A stretch of 39,515 nucleotides of DNA from contig WYBU01000070.1 in assembly GCA_011525745.1 (NCBI GenBank), positions 1 through 39,515 on the forward strand, read 5' to 3'. The position numbers and the translations under genes are program-made. Every line of letters starts with the position of its first letter. Position 1 is the stretch's first letter. Under the pieces are notes generated by a model. That model worked only from the letters and a program-made list of their open reading frames with translations. It was not told the origin of the DNA and ran no database searches. The stretch is from Planctomycetaceae bacterium (GTDB taxonomy: Bacteria; Planctomycetota; Phycisphaerae; UBA1845; UTPLA1). Below are positions 31,833-39,515 of the stretch, piece by piece.

Positions 31833-33524
31833 TCATTCATTCCCGGCGCCGGCCATTTCCGCGCCTTTCACCGAATCGCGTTCGCTGCGTCGAATCCACC
31901 GCACCTCGTCCATCCGCAGTACGACCGCTGATGCGAAATAAACGGCCACCGCCGCCAGCAGCGGCACAAAAACCGTGACGGCGCGACCCGCCGCGACGCG
32001 CCAACCGGCCGACGCTCCGCCAAACCAATCGGCCGCCCATGTTCGCGCCGGATCGAGCAGCAGCCACGCCACGCACGCCGCCGCGGCCGTCGCGATCGCC
32101 GAACGAATCAGCGATGTCAGCAGCGCCGTTCCGCCGACGCGCCCGCCCAGCCGCCGCCGCAGCAGCAGCAGACTCGCACCGACGTTGATCGCCGTCGTCA
32201 AGGTGGTGCTCACGCCGAACGCCTGCTCACGCACGGCCGGCAGCCAGATCAGCGCCAGGCTCAGCCCCAGGTTCAGCGGAACGAGCGCCACGCCGATCCA
32301 CATCGGCGTGCGCGTGTCCTTCAGCGCGTAAAAGCCGCGAATGACCACGTGTTGCGCGCAGAACGCCCATACTCCGACGCCGTACCAGCGCAGCACCGCG
32401 GCTGCACGCACCGTGTCGGCCGCGGTGTACCGGCCGTACTGAAACAGCAGCTCCACGATCGGGGCCGCCAGCAGCGTCAGCATCACGCCGCACGGCAGCC
32501 CCTCGAACACCGCCAGCCGCAGGGCGCGCTGATGCGCCAACCGCAGCCCGTCGAAGTCGCGCTGCGCCGCGAACCGGCTGAACGCCGGCAGCGCCGCCGT
32601 CGCCAGCGAAATCGCCAGTACGCCGAGCGGAAACTGATAGAGCCGCATCGCATTGTTGACTGCCGACAGCGCGCCGGCCTCCAGCGGCAGCGTTGTTTCG
32701 CGCCCGAAGAATGAAAACGTGTCCGCCTGTCCCGGCACGCGCGACAACGTCGTGCAGATTTGTGCGTCGAGAAACGCGCCGATCAGCAGCACGCCCTGGC
32801 CGAGCATCACCGGAAAAAACGCCGCCGCCATGCCGCGCAGCGCCGCGTCGCGCCCGCCCCACGCCATCGGCATGCGCACACCCTCGCGCCGCAGCGCCGG
32901 CCAGAGTGCGATCAACTGCACAACGCCGGCGATCAGCACGCTGATCGCCACGCCATAAACGCGCCGCTCGGGCGCCTCGCCGATGCGCGGGCCGATCACC
33001 TCGATGCCCACGATCATGCACAGATTGAGAATGATCGGCGTCGCGGCGGGAATGCCGAACCGTCCCAGGCAGTTCAGAATCCCCGAGAACAGCGCCACCA
33101 GGCAGATCGACGTCATGAACGGCAACATGACCGCCGTCAGGCCGAGGAGGAGCTGTCTTCGCGGGCCGCCCGGTGCAAGCTGCCAGCAGATCAGCAGCAC
33201 CAGCTCGATCAGCATCGTCAGCGCGACAAGCAGCGCCGTGAACCGCGCCAACACGCGCCCCAGCAGCGTCCACGCCGCCGGCCGACCGTCGCGATGCAGC
33301 GTCTCGGTGAACGTCGGCACAAAGACGGCCGACAGCGCCCCTTCGCCGAAGAGCCGGCGGAACAGATTGGGGATGAGAAAGCCGTAGTTGTAGGCGTCCT
33401 GCACCCACGACTGGCCGAAGGCGCGGTTGATGAGGATGTCGCGGATCAGTCCCGTGATGCGCGAGCCGAGCGTCCACAGCGCGATGACTCTGGCGGAACC
33501 GATGAAGGACCGACCGGCCGACAT
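31833..33524 (-). CDS. murJ: Lipid II flippase MurJ
   Basis: MurJ moves lipid II across the cytoplasmic membrane for peptidoglycan synthesis. The 563-residue protein starts with a typical MurJ N-terminus: GSARVIALWTLGSRITGLIRD, then FGEGALSAVFVPTFTE. It contains further MVF-family motifs such as RRLFGEGA, SGILNCLGRFGIPAATPI and FYALKDTRTPM, with about 14 membrane segments. The charged GSRITGLIRD segment in helix 1 holds Arg residues needed for flipping. It supports peptidoglycan in this lineage. The gene is monocistronic and its upstream region (33525-33923) is full of hairpin repeats. Confidence 0.93.
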   Translation of the reverse strand: MSAGRSFIGSARVIALWTLGSRITGLIRDILINRAFGQSWVQDAYNYGFLIPNLFRRLFGEGALSAVFVPTFTETLHRDGRPAAWTLLGRVLARFTALLVALTMLIELVLLICWQLAPGGPRRQLLLGLTAVMLPFMTSICLVALFSGILNCLGRFGIPAATPIILNLCMIVGIEVIGPRIGEAPERRVYGVAISVLIAGVVQLIALWPALRREGVRMPMAWGGRDAALRGMAAAFFPVMLGQGVLLIGAFLDAQICTTLSRVPGQADTFSFFGRETTLPLEAGALSAVNNAMRLYQFPLGVLAISLATAALPAFSRFAAQRDFDGLRLAHQRALRLAVFEGLPCGVMLTLLAAPIVELLFQYGRYTAADTVRAAAVLRWYGVGVWAFCAQHVVIRGFYALKDTRTPMWIGVALVPLNLGLSLALIWLPAVREQAFGVSTTLTTAINVGASLLLLRRRLGGRVGGTALLTSLIRSAIATAAAACVAWLLLDPARTWAADWFGGASAGWRVAAGRAVTVFVPLLAAVAVYFASAVVLRMDEVRWIRRSERDSVKGAEMAGAGNE

Positions 33525-33554
33525 GCGAGCGGACTATAACGGCGTGCCGCCGAT

Positions 33555-33604
33555 GTGGCACAGCCGCCCTCGGCTGTGTATGTAGCCCAGCCGCCCTCGG
33601 CTGT
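33555..33604. repeat. Tandem pair of CAGCCGCCCTCGGCTG hairpins
   Basis: CAGCCGCCCTCGGCTG occurs at 33561-33576 and again at 33588-33603. Each copy is a hairpin with a short loop. They lie between the divergent murJ gene and the TPR protein gene. Confidence 0.7.
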
Positions 33605-33617
33605 CTCCGGTGTGGTA

Positions 33618-33655
33618 CGGGCGTCCCGCCCGTCCTCGCGTGGCACGGAACTGCA
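33618..33655. repeat. Family A hairpin
   Basis: GGTACGGGCGTCCCGCCCGT forms a hairpin of the same kind as 25408-25460 and is followed by a GTGGCACGG half-copy. Confidence 0.5.
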
Positions 33656-33772
33656 TCCTGTGCAGGTCAGAATGCGCCTCGCCGGCGGCGGGACGAAATC
33701 GCCGTAGACTTGGTCTCGCGGTGCGCATGTTCCCTTGCATCGTGCGCTGTGCCGCGGTCGTATCATCGAGAC

Positions 33773-33791
33773 CCCGCCGCTTCGCGGCGGG
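33773..33791. repeat. GC-rich perfect hairpin
   Basis: CCCGCCGC and GCGGCGGG flank the loop TTC. It lies in the gene-free stretch 33525-33923, where no other gene is seen. Confidence 0.55.
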
Positions 33792-33923
33792 CCACCCCGG
33801 CACAGTCGCACTCGGTCGCGTGAACCCCACGGCCTTCGCCTGCTTCAGCGACGATAGCAGACGCCCTCCCGGCGCCGCCGACAGCCACGCGACGCCGAGT
33901 CGACATCGCCATAGAATGATGTC

Positions 33924-36416
33924 ATGGCCCGCCGCTCCAAGAGGCGCGAACCCGCGAATTCTCCGTCTCGTTCCCCGCGTGATACAGTCGATAGCGCGCG
34001 CGGCGTGCGTTCCGTCGTTCCCGTTTCGCTGACGCCCCCGCTTCCGGCATGGGCCGCGTGGGGCCTGCCGATCCTGGTGTTCATCGCCTCGTTTGCCGCT
34101 TACGGTCCGGCGCTGACGGCCGAGTTCGTCAACTGGGACGACGACAAGAACATCACCGAGAACTACAGCTTCCGCGGCCTGTCGGGCAAGCATCTCGGAT
34201 GGATGTTCACAACCGGCAAGATGGGCCATTATCAGCCGCTGAGCTGGCTGACGTTCGGCATCGACACGAAGCTCTGGGGCCTGACCGGGCCAAAGTATCC
34301 CGAAGCGCCGCGCTTTCACCTGACCAACGTATTGCTGCACGCCTGCGGGGCGTTGGCGTTCTATCTGCTGGCGCTGCGACTACTGAGCGTCGCGGCCCCG
34401 CCGCCGGATGGGGTCGGCTCGTCGGACGGACGCCTGCGAACGGCGCTGGCGGCCGCGGCCGCGGCGTTGCTCTTCGGGATTCATCCGTTGCGCGTCGAGT
34501 CGGTCGCCTGGGTGACCGAGCGGCGCGACGTGCTGTCGGGCATATTCTTCATTCTCACGATCGCCGCCTATGTGCGAGGCGCACCGCGGACGCACGAAGC
34601 GCGATTCCGCATCCACTGGTATCTCGCCGCCGGTGCGCTGACGCTGCTGACGATCACCCTGTTCATGGCCGCGGTCGATACAAGCAGCAAATTCAATCTG
34701 CAATTTCGCCCCGGCGTCGGCAACGCGGGCTTCGCGCTGCTTTTCATGATGCTCGCGGCGTTTGCCGCGACGGGCCTGGCGGTGCAGCGCGCGGTCGCGT
34801 ACCCCCTCGAGGGCAACCGCGGCGGCCGTATCGCCGCCGCCGTTGCGCTGTTGAGCGTGTCGCTGTTCGCCAAGGCGTGGGGCATGGTCATTCCGGTCAT
34901 TCTGCTGGTCCTCGACATCTGGCCGCTGCAACGTTGGCGGACGCGCTATGTTGCGGATGATGCTGCCGCGAGTCGTCGGGCCGCGCGTTCAGCCGATCGT
35001 CGCGTGACCCCGTCGAACGGCCCGGGACGGCCGGGCGCGGCCATCGTTCACCTGGTGCTCGAAAAGACGCCTTTCTTCATCCTCACGATCGTGTTTGCAC
35101 GCCTGGCCCACTGGGCGCAGTGGGGCCAGCTCGACACGATGAAGACCTGGGAAGAACACACGCTGGTTGAACGCATGGCACAGGCGTTCCATGGCCTGGC
35201 GTTCTATCCGCTCAAGACGATCCTGCCGACCGGCCTGATGCCCATTTATGAGTTGCCGGAAGCGCTGTCGCCGATCCAGCCGCCGTATCTGTTCTCGATG
35301 CTCGCGGTGCTGGCGGTCACCGCCGCGTTGCTGTTGCTGGCGCGGCGATTTCCGGCCGGCATCGTCGCGTGGGCCTGCTTCGGCGTGATCGTTTCGCCCG
35401 TGCTCGGCGTCCAGCAGAGCGGCCCGCAGCTCGTCGCCGAACGCTACAGCTATTTGTCGTGCATGCCGTTCGCCCTGCTGGCGGCCGGCCTGCTGCTCGC
35501 CGGCTCGTATCGGGGCGCGGCCGTGCGCCGCGCTGCCGTACCGCTGGCGGCGGCGCTGGTCGGCGTGTCGGCGGTGCTGACGTGGCGGCAGACGACCGCC
35601 TGGCAATCGTCGCGGGCACTGTGGGAGCACACGAATCGCATCAACCCCGACAGCTACACGGCCTGTTTGAACCTCGGCATCATCCGCAAGCAGACGGCGG
35701 AGGAACGAAAGGACCCTGTCGAGAAGCGGGCCTTGCTCGAAGAAGCGCTGCGGCTTTACGACCACGGCTTCCAGCTTGATCCCGGCAATCCGCGTTTTCC
35801 GACCAACTCCGCCAACGTGTGCAGCATGTTGGCCGATCTCGAACCGGCACGCCGCCGCGAACATCTGGATCGCGCCATCGAATACACGCGCCGCGCGCTG
35901 GAAGTGGCCCAACGCGAGAATCTGGAGCTGGCCGAGATCGTGATGAACTACGGCGTCGTGCTGATGAAGACCGGTCGGCTGGCCGATGCGCATGAGCAAT
36001 TTCTCGACGCCGTGCGCAAGAAGCCGGACCTGGTCAAGGCGCGCAGCAACGTCGGCATGACGTTCACGCGGCTGGGCCGGCCGGAAGAGGCGCTGCCGCA
36101 TCTTCACGAGGCGGTGCGTCTGGAGCCGAACTACATCAACGCGTGGATCAACCTGGCCGAGGCATTCGAAGTGATTCTGGTGAAACAGCCGGCCGGTCAT
36201 CCGGGCCACGCGGCGACGCGGACCAGGCTCATCGACGCGCGGCTGGGTCTGGCGCGCGCGTACGAGCAGGTGGCGGAGCAGCATCGCCTGGCCGCCAAGA
36301 AGGAACTGGCCGCTGACGCGCGGCAGAACGCGTTGCGGGTTTACGAGGGGGTGCTTCAGCTCGATGCGGGAAATGCGACGGCGCTGGAGCGACGGAAGGC
36401 GATCACGGGCGAGTGA
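33924..36416 (+). CDS. TMTC-like polytopic membrane protein with C-terminal TPRs, second copy
   Basis: The 830-residue protein has the same plan as the gene at 7523-9640: a first membrane segment (about 44-62), then AEFVNWDDDKNITENYSF with Asp72-Asp73 in the catalytic-loop position, a membrane half to about 550 including GIHPLRVESVAWVTERRDVL, and a soluble TPR half (about 565-825) with LEEALRLYDHGFQLDPGNP and ARSNVGMTFTRLGRPEEALP. HPxxVESVAWVxxR is a shared signature of these proteins in bacteria. A protein-glycosylation role is inferred from TMTC relatives. The N-terminal 40 residues are basic and polar. The gene has its own terminator at 36479-36504. Confidence 0.78.
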   Translation: MARRSKRREPANSPSRSPRDTVDSARGVRSVVPVSLTPPLPAWAAWGLPILVFIASFAAYGPALTAEFVNWDDDKNITENYSFRGLSGKHLGWMFTTGKMGHYQPLSWLTFGIDTKLWGLTGPKYPEAPRFHLTNVLLHACGALAFYLLALRLLSVAAPPPDGVGSSDGRLRTALAAAAAALLFGIHPLRVESVAWVTERRDVLSGIFFILTIAAYVRGAPRTHEARFRIHWYLAAGALTLLTITLFMAAVDTSSKFNLQFRPGVGNAGFALLFMMLAAFAATGLAVQRAVAYPLEGNRGGRIAAAVALLSVSLFAKAWGMVIPVILLVLDIWPLQRWRTRYVADDAAASRRAARSADRRVTPSNGPGRPGAAIVHLVLEKTPFFILTIVFARLAHWAQWGQLDTMKTWEEHTLVERMAQAFHGLAFYPLKTILPTGLMPIYELPEALSPIQPPYLFSMLAVLAVTAALLLLARRFPAGIVAWACFGVIVSPVLGVQQSGPQLVAERYSYLSCMPFALLAAGLLLAGSYRGAAVRRAAVPLAAALVGVSAVLTWRQTTAWQSSRALWEHTNRINPDSYTACLNLGIIRKQTAEERKDPVEKRALLEEALRLYDHGFQLDPGNPRFPTNSANVCSMLADLEPARRREHLDRAIEYTRRALEVAQRENLELAEIVMNYGVVLMKTGRLADAHEQFLDAVRKKPDLVKARSNVGMTFTRLGRPEEALPHLHEAVRLEPNYINAWINLAEAFEVILVKQPAGHPGHAATRTRLIDARLGLARAYEQVAEQHRLAAKKELAADARQNALRVYEGVLQLDAGNATALERRKAITGE

Positions 36417-36478
36417 GCGCCGACGCCGTTGAATGGAGATAAGAAAAACGGGTAATCGCGTGTTCCACGCCCAATGAA

Positions 36479-36504
36479 AAAGGCCGCCCCGAGGGGCGGC
36501 CTTT
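36479..36504. terminator. Bidirectional rho-independent terminator
   Basis: AAAGGCCGCCCC (36479-36490) and GGGGCGGCCTTT (36493-36504) form a perfect 12-bp palindrome around GA, flanked by A-rich and T-rich bases. It sits between the converging TPR-protein gene (ends 36416) and RRM gene (ends 36579) and can serve both. Confidence 0.85.
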
Positions 36505-36578
36505 CTGGTTGTTGCTGACAGTCCGGCGATGCGAACGCGTTTCAGAGAAACGATCTCGCATTTTGCCGAGCGACCCGG

Positions 36579-36920
36579 CTAGTAGCGCGAGCGACCACCT
36601 CCGTAACCACCGCCGCCGCCGCCTCGGCGACCACCGCCGCCGCCGCCGCCGAAGCCGCCGCCGCCGCGTGATTCCTTCGGCCGGGCCTCGTTGACGGTCA
36701 GGGCGCGACCGTTGTGCTGCGCGCCGTTGAGCGCAGTGATCGCCGCGCTGGCCTCGGCGTCGCTGCTCATTTCGACGAACCCGAAGCCCTTGCTGCGACC
36801 GGTCTCGCGGTCGGAGACGACCTGCGCGCTCTGGACGGTGCCGTGCTGTGAAAACAACTGCTCGAGATCCATGTCGCTGACGTTATAGCTCAGGTTCCCG
36901 ACATACAAACGCTTGCCCAT
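36579..36920 (-). CDS. Glycine-rich RRM RNA-binding protein
   Basis: The 113-residue protein has a single RNA-recognition motif (about 3-80) with RNP2 LYVGNL (5-10) and RNP1 KGFGFVEM (44-51), whose aromatic residues stack on RNA. A Gly/Arg-rich tail (85-113) follows, ending in RSRY. This is the layout of bacterial Rbp proteins found in cyanobacteria and planctomycetes, where some are cold-induced RNA chaperones. ATG 36920 is fixed by GAGGAG 7 bases upstream; the frame continues to 37082 without conserved sequence. The gene-free DNA up to 37246 leaves room for a long 5' leader, a possible site of control. Confidence 0.92.
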   Translation of the reverse strand: MGKRLYVGNLSYNVSDMDLEQLFSQHGTVQSAQVVSDRETGRSKGFGFVEMSSDAEASAAITALNGAQHNGRALTVNEARPKESRGGGGFGGGGGGGRRGGGGGGYGGGRSRY

Positions 36921-36927
36921 GTATGAA

Positions 36928-36933
36928 CTCCTC
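36928..36933 (-). promoter_or_regulatory. Ribosome binding site of the RRM gene
   Basis: GAGGAG (minus strand) lies 7 bases before ATG 36920 and fixes the start. It is one of few strong ribosome sites in the window and suggests high expression. Confidence 0.7.
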
Positions 36934-37246
36934 ATAACTACTTGGGCGTTTGGACCCGATCTTTTTCTTTCAGGGTCCCATGAAAGCGGCCGACGCGCCG
37001 GACCGGGGGCGAGGCGGGTGACTGTCGCAGACAGGAACGCACACTGACATGAAGGGCGCCAATCCTGGAGCTTGATCGTCAAACCGTACCTTCCCTTACT
37101 GTAACACGGGTCCGGCCACTCGTACAGGGGGCGCCCAAAAAATCTTTTTACAGGGCCGACCAGTCCTTTTATCCGTTTCAGCCCGTTGAAACCTCCTCAC
37201 CCGCGAGGCCCGGATGCCATGGCGATCCTGGAGTATGATGCCGCGT

Positions 37247-39142
37247 ATGCCCGCCGAGCTTTGGATTTACAACCAGTTCAACGACCGCAAGACGGTGGTG
37301 CCGCTTGCGGACAGCGTGGTTTTCATCGGGCGCGAGGCATCCAACCACGTCTGCCTGCAAAGTCCTTTCATTTCGCGAGTGCACGCCAAGCTGATGTTCG
37401 ACGCCGACCGCTGGTGCGTCGAAAGCCTGGGTCTCAACGGCACGATGATCGGGGAGCAGACGCTCAAAACAGGACAGCGGTATCCGCTGAGGGCCGGTGA
37501 GGAATTCCGTCTGGGCGAATTCTCGCTTTACGTGGTCGACCGCGAACACGCCGCCGCGGTCGGCGAGCGGCGCGGTCCTTCGCCGGCGCGGCAGGCGCTG
37601 GAAATCGAACGCGCCATCCACGCCGCGCTGCTCGAACGACTCAATCTGCGAAAGTTCTCGGCCGCCTCGGCGCGAGGCAACGCGGATCAGATTCGCGAGA
37701 TTCGCACTCACCTCGACGACCTGCTCAATCACGCCGTGGGTCAGGTCGACAAGGCCACCGCACGGCACTTCGTTGTGGGGTATCTCAAGCGCCGCGTCAT
37801 GTCGCAAGTGGCGCGGCTGAGCACGGGGCGCGTCGAGGGCGCCACCGAGTACGACGAGCCGGACGTGCTTGAGGAGAAGTTCGAGGCGATTCTGTCACAA
37901 CTCTGTCGTCAGCTCATCGACGCTTTCCGCCTGCGCCTGACGCCCGCTACGATCAAGGAAGACCTCTGGGCCATCGAGGACGGCTTCGACGGCGCCGTCG
38001 CGCAGGTGCTGGGGCAATTCACGATCGGCCTGCGCGATTACGTCGTGCGCCGCACGCTGACAAAGGACATTCTCGACATCGTGCTGGGCTATGGTCCGCT
38101 TCAGGACCTGCTCGACATGCCCAACATCAACGACATCATGGTCGTCGGCGCCGATCACATCTACGTCGAGCGCAACGGCGTCGTGACCAACTCCGGCCGC
38201 AGCTTCTTTTCCGACGAAGTGGTCTATTCCATCATCGAGCGCATCATCACGCCGACCGGCCGCAAGATCGATCAGTCCACGCCGCTGGTCGATGCGCGGC
38301 TGCCGGATGGTTCGCGCGTCAACGCCGTCATTCCGCCGCTTTCACTGTGCGGGCCGTGCCTGACGATCCGTAAGTTCTCGCGCGTACCGTTCACCATCGA
38401 CGACTTAACCGAGTTCGGCACGCTCAACCGCCGCACCGCCGCGTTCCTTCAGGCCTGTGTGCGCGGGCGGATGAACATGGTCATCACCGGCGGCACCGGC
38501 AGCGGCAAGACGACGCTGCTGAACGTGCTGGCCGGCTTCTGCGGGCGCGAGGAGCGCATCGTCACGATCGAAGACGCCGCCGAACTGAAGCTGCCGCAGG
38601 AGCACGTCGTCAGTCTCGAAACGCGGCCGGCCAACATCGAGGGCCGCGGCAGCTACGCCATTCGCGACCTGGTGCGCAACGCGCTGCGCATGCGGCCGGA
38701 CCGCATCATCGTCGGCGAATGCCGCGGCGCCGAGGCGCTGGACATGCTCGCCGCCATGAACACCGGCCACGACGGCAGCCTGACGACGCTGCACGCCAAC
38801 ACGCCCGCCGACGCGATGAGCCGGCTGGAGACGATGGTGCTGATGGCGGTCGACATGCCGGTGCGCGCGATTCGCGAGCAGATCGTCGGCGCGCTGGACC
38901 TGGTCGTTCAGGTGGCTCGGCGCCCTGGCGGCGGACGGGCCGTGACGCACATCTGCGAGGTTCGCGGCATCGACGACGTGACGGGACAGATCATTCTCGA
39001 GGACGTATTCGTCCTGCGCAGCCGCAGCGGCCTGAAGGAGACGCACGCCCGCGACGCCGAGCTGGTGCACACCGGCTACGTGCCGGAGTTCGCGGAGGTG
39101 TTGATCAATGACGGGTTGCTGGGGTTGGAGGCGTTTACGTGA
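37247..39142 (+). CDS. FHA-domain TadA/CpaF-type secretion ATPase
   Basis: The 631-residue protein has an N-terminal FHA domain (about 1-97; GRE 28-30, SRVH 43-46, NGT 64-66), which binds phosphothreonine, a helical linker, and a CpaF/TadA-type ATPase (about 210-610). Walker A is GGTGSGKTT around Lys421, preceded by [16 protein letters not shown]-like SRVNAVIPP and TIRKF; Walker B is [16 protein letters not shown], and the His box is LTTLHANTP. Such ATPases power Flp/Tad pilus assembly. The FHA domain suggests control by a Ser/Thr kinase. ATG 37247 was chosen by domain limits; in-frame ATGs at 37214, 37235 and 37238 are possible, the last 4 bases after GGAG. The Tad membrane partners do not follow: an antitoxin-like remnant and the IS lie downstream. 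Confidence 0.9.
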   Translation: MPAELWIYNQFNDRKTVVPLADSVVFIGREASNHVCLQSPFISRVHAKLMFDADRWCVESLGLNGTMIGEQTLKTGQRYPLRAGEEFRLGEFSLYVVDREHAAAVGERRGPSPARQALEIERAIHAALLERLNLRKFSAASARGNADQIREIRTHLDDLLNHAVGQVDKATARHFVVGYLKRRVMSQVARLSTGRVEGATEYDEPDVLEEKFEAILSQLCRQLIDAFRLRLTPATIKEDLWAIEDGFDGAVAQVLGQFTIGLRDYVVRRTLTKDILDIVLGYGPLQDLLDMPNINDIMVVGADHIYVERNGVVTNSGRSFFSDEVVYSIIERIITPTGRKIDQSTPLVDARLPDGSRVNAVIPPLSLCGPCLTIRKFSRVPFTIDDLTEFGTLNRRTAAFLQACVRGRMNMVITGGTGSGKTTLLNVLAGFCGREERIVTIEDAAELKLPQEHVVSLETRPANIEGRGSYAIRDLVRNALRMRPDRIIVGECRGAEALDMLAAMNTGHDGSLTTLHANTPADAMSRLETMVLMAVDMPVRAIREQIVGALDLVVQVARRPGGGRAVTHICEVRGIDDVTGQIILEDVFVLRSRSGLKETHARDAELVHTGYVPEFAEVLINDGLLGLEAFT

Positions 39143-39393
39143 CGGTCCGCGGATCGGGACTGTTCCCAGCAGGTCGCCTTCGCCCGCCGTATAGGTAATG
39201 GTCGTGCTGATCTGCCAGATCCGTAGGAATCGACTCGTCGTAGACCGAACTACGTTCAATCCACTCGAGCGCCGAATCAACTTCGACGCAAGAAGCGTCG
39301 ACTTGCTCTTCGACGTGCGCCAGCAACGGCCGATCCGGCGGTAGCTCTACGGGTTCGTCCGGCACGATGACCTTGCCATCAGAATGGACCTTA
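39135..39393 (-). pseudogene. Antitoxin-like small protein, 5' end cut by the IS
   Basis: The minus-strand frame is open from the IS junction: KVHSDGKVIVPDEPVELPPD, then ALEWIERSS and LADQHDHYLYGGRRRP. The DGKVIVPDEPV start and QHDHYLYG end resemble small planctomycete antitoxin-like proteins of the AbrB/VapB-associated kind (recalled pattern, not searched). Only a few N-terminal codons seem to be missing, since similar proteins begin shortly before DGK. An in-frame GTG at 39365 could start a shorter product. No PIN-domain toxin gene follows; the 3' end overlaps the ATPase gene end by 8 bases (39135-39142). It is probably inactive or an orphan. Confidence 0.5.
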
Positions 39394-39413
39394 GAGCCTA
39401 TCCCAAAACCTGC
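39394..39413 (+). mobile_element. Left terminal inverted repeat of the IS5-like element
   Basis: GAGCCTATCCCAAAACCTGC begins here, its first 17 bases the exact complement of the right-end repeat at 101-122. TTA at 39391-39393 just outside fits a TNA-type target duplication. The element is in the same orientation as the copy at the left edge. Confidence 0.8.
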
Positions 39414-39471
39414 TTGATTGCCGATATTTCATTACGGCGCGGAGTCGCGCCGGGTGCAAGGAGGTCCAGGG

Positions 39472-39515
39472 ATGGACGAGGAATGCATTAGCGAGGATTG
39501 GCGGATTCCTGACGA
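39472..39515 (+). CDS. IS5-like transposase, N-terminal fragment
   Basis: The gene begins MDEECISEDWRIPDE and runs off the window. WxIPDE is the usual start of IS5-superfamily transposases. AAGGAGGT (39458-39465) is a near-perfect ribosome site 6 bases upstream. The start codon is 59 bases inside the inverted repeat. Together with the fragment at 2-118 it gives both ends of what is probably the same element, the middle being outside the window. Confidence 0.75.
   Translation, partial: MDEECISEDWRIPD

Noticed and set aside
101..39413. A complete composite transposon bounded by the two IS copies
   Set aside because: The cargo is mostly housekeeping genes and both elements are cut by the window, so movement as a unit cannot be claimed; kept only as an observation about the ends.
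1..39515. CRISPR arrays, tRNA or rRNA genes
   Set aside because: No regularly spaced direct repeats with unique spacers, and no tRNA- or rRNA-like sequence was recognised on either strand by eye.

Overview
The window is high-GC DNA (about 65% G+C by eye) carrying chromosomal genes, most likely from a member of the Planctomycetota, possibly Phycisphaerae-like. The pointers are a secreted mosaic protein with ELWxxDGT repeats, DCNxNGxPDxC repeats and a dockerin-like tail; a PEP-CTERM protein; a Ser/Thr kinase fused to a CHASE2 sensor; TMTC-like membrane/TPR proteins; an FHA-fused secretion ATPase; and many genes without a Shine-Dalgarno site. This placement rests on remembered family distributions, not on a search. 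Housekeeping genes present include rpsP, trmD, rplS, yraN, atpC, an ornithine carbamoyltransferase and murJ.

Both ends of the window lie in the same kind of IS5-like insertion sequence, in the same orientation. The left edge holds the transposase C-terminus and right inverted repeat; the right edge holds the left inverted repeat and transposase N-terminus. Each end cuts a gene: a large secreted ELWxxDGT/dockerin protein on the left (1-3622) and a small antitoxin-like gene on the right (39135-39393). The window may therefore be a contig that stopped at a repeated element.

Layout. 3.7-9.7 kb: PEP-CTERM protein, CPBP protease, and two polytopic glycosyltransferase-like membrane proteins, one with TPRs. 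9.8-13.3 kb (minus strand): phosphoesterase, Nudix hydrolase, M50 protease and a lipoprotein, the last three translationally coupled. 13.4-15.0 kb: a coenzyme-B12 acyl-CoA mutase large subunit with isobutyryl-CoA-mutase-type active-site residues. 15.1-16.1 kb: an overlapping pair of lower-GC membrane-protein genes of unknown function. 16.2-19.7 kb: a lipoprotein, a TetR regulator and the rpsP-trmD-rplS-yraN operon without rimM. 20.1-23.7 kb: a signalling locus with an HTH-receiver protein, an HDOD-GAF-histidine kinase and a degenerate receiver protein. 24.2-27.8 kb: a lipoprotein and the PknB-CHASE2 kinase. 28.4-31.5 kb: lone atpC, divergent argF and a GT-C-like protein. 31.8-36.4 kb: murJ and a second TMTC-like TPR protein. 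36.5-39.1 kb: an RRM RNA-binding protein and the FHA-TadA/CpaF ATPase.

Intergenic regions are rich in short palindromic repeats of several families. The most interesting locus is the three-gene signalling cluster at 20.1-23.7 kb, whose last protein has Glu in place of the phospho-accepting Asp and His in place of the conserved Lys.
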